A stretch of 64,000 bases of DNA, taken from Bacteroidota bacterium. GTDB taxonomy: Bacteria > Bacteroidota > Ignavibacteria > Ignavibacteriales > Ignavibacteriaceae. Every line of letters begins with the position of its first letter. The stretch's first letter is position 1. The DNA is taken from positions 1 through 64,000 of the forward strand of contig JAKAGV010000018.1 of the NCBI GenBank assembly GCA_021815405.1. The letters run 5' to 3'. Below are positions 63,452 through 64,000 of this stretch, one piece after another. The notes below the pieces were generated by a model. The model was not told the DNA's origin, did not search any database, and was given only the letters and a program-made list of their open reading frames with translations. The position numbers and the translations under genes were made by a program.

Positions 63452-64000
63452 CTATTCAAAGTTGGGATTAAAGCTTGGGCATAAATCGCCGACTACACAT
63501 TGTATACAATGAGGTCGTTTAGCAGCACATATTTTTCTTCCATGCGTAATCAGGTAATGCGTAGTATATACCCAGTCTTTTTGGGGAAACAATTCTTTTA
63601 ACCTCATTTCTATTTTAAATGGATCTTCGGAATCTATAAATCCTAGACGGTTTGAAATTCTTTTTACATGAGTATCAACAGCAATTGCAGGAATTCCAAA
63701 TGCATTGCCCGCCACAACTGAAGCAGTCTTTCTTCCTACACCAGGCAAATTTTCTAATGCTTCAAAATCGTCTGGAACTTTTCCGTTATGATGATCGATC
63801 AAAGCTTGACAGCATTGTTTTACACTCTTGGCTTTTTGTTTATAGAAGCCGGTTGAATAAATATCTTTTTCCAATTCTTCGTTCGAAACTTTTAAGTAAT
63901 CTTTTGGAGATGTATATTTTTTGAAAAGAGTTTTTGTTACTATGTTTACCCGAGCATCGGTGCATTGAGCTGAAAGAATGGTGGCTACTAGAAGCTCAAA
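63452..64000 (-). CDS. nth: Endonuclease III, 5' part cut by the window edge
   Basis: The frame is open to position 64000 and continues beyond it; the visible part starts FELLVATILSAQCTDARVN, which is internal to the family. The helix-hairpin-helix LENLPGVGRKTASVV carries the catalytic Lys, and VDTHVKRISNRLG carries the catalytic Asp. The [4Fe-4S] cluster motif is C-x6-C-x2-C-x5-C in CAAKRPHCIQCVVGDLC. It removes oxidised pyrimidines from DNA. About 30 N-terminal residues lie outside the window. Confidence 0.95.
   Translation of the reverse strand, partial: FELLVATILSAQCTDARVNIVTKTLFKKYTSPKDYLKVSNEELEKDIYSTGFYKQKAKSVKQCCQALIDHHNGKVPDDFEALENLPGVGRKTASVVAGNAFGIPAIAVDTHVKRISNRLGFIDSEDPFKIEMRLKELFPQKDWVYTTHYLITHGRKICAAKRPHCIQCVVGDLCPSFNPNFE

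Overview
The window looks like chromosome of a low-GC member of the Bacteroidota/Chlorobiota/Ignavibacteriota superphylum, most likely an ignavibacterium-like organism. The reasons are the type IX secretion proteins (PorU, PorV and a client with a type A sorting tail), many secreted glycosidases with chitobiase-type and F5/8-type C-terminal domains, PD40 and DUF5683-like envelope proteins, an ORF6N gene, and AT-rich spacers. No rRNA, tRNA, CRISPR array or intact insertion sequence was seen. The placement is inferred from gene families, not from a marker tree.

Region 1 (about 0.5-25.5 kb) is a locus for fucose-containing glycans. A minus-strand group encodes a ROK regulator, a GH92 alpha-mannosidase, a large alpha/beta-hydrolase and a sodium:solute symporter. 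A divergent plus-strand group encodes a GH20 hexosaminidase, three GH29 alpha-L-fucosidases and a sialidase-like protein. A convergent eight-gene minus-strand operon encodes the non-phosphorylating L-fucose route (fucose dehydrogenase, fuconolactonase, fuconate dehydratase, 2-keto-3-deoxyfuconate dehydrogenase, diketo-acid hydrolase). That route ends in pyruvate plus L-lactate, and LutABC in the same operon oxidises L-lactate to pyruvate. Sugar release, uptake and complete fucose breakdown are therefore side by side. No SusC/SusD pair is visible.

Region 2 (26-36 kb) holds an SGNH-hydrolase lipoprotein, a FadL-type porin, a biotin carboxylase/BCCP pair, MutS2, CvpA, a YqeY-like protein and an ALDH7-type dehydrogenase. 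The ALDH diverges from L-lysine 6-aminotransferase across 1.4 kb of decayed mobile DNA (transposase remnant, a 62-nt hairpin, and a hairpin-headed repeat also found at the window start). The two enzymes fit lysine catabolism to 2-aminoadipate.

Region 3 (39-49 kb) is housekeeping and metabolism: RsmI, Apt, an enoyl-CoA hydratase, a PolX-type protein whose polymerase carboxylates appear lost, a PAP2-like membrane protein, a tRNA-dihydrouridine synthase, an ORF6N protein beside a clean 124-bp MITE, a CapA-like protein, a histone-H1-like peptide, a membrane-bound HdrD-like iron-sulfur protein and BioY. A wrecked patatin-like gene follows.

Region 4 (49.8-64 kb) is an envelope/secretion cluster: DUF5683-like protein, PD40/MA-peptidase/beta-barrel protein, an M6-like protein that has lost its zinc-binding motif, PorV and PorU. 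A peroxiredoxin, an HD-domain protein and an endonuclease III cut by the window edge complete it. All product names rest on reading motifs by eye; no database search was run.
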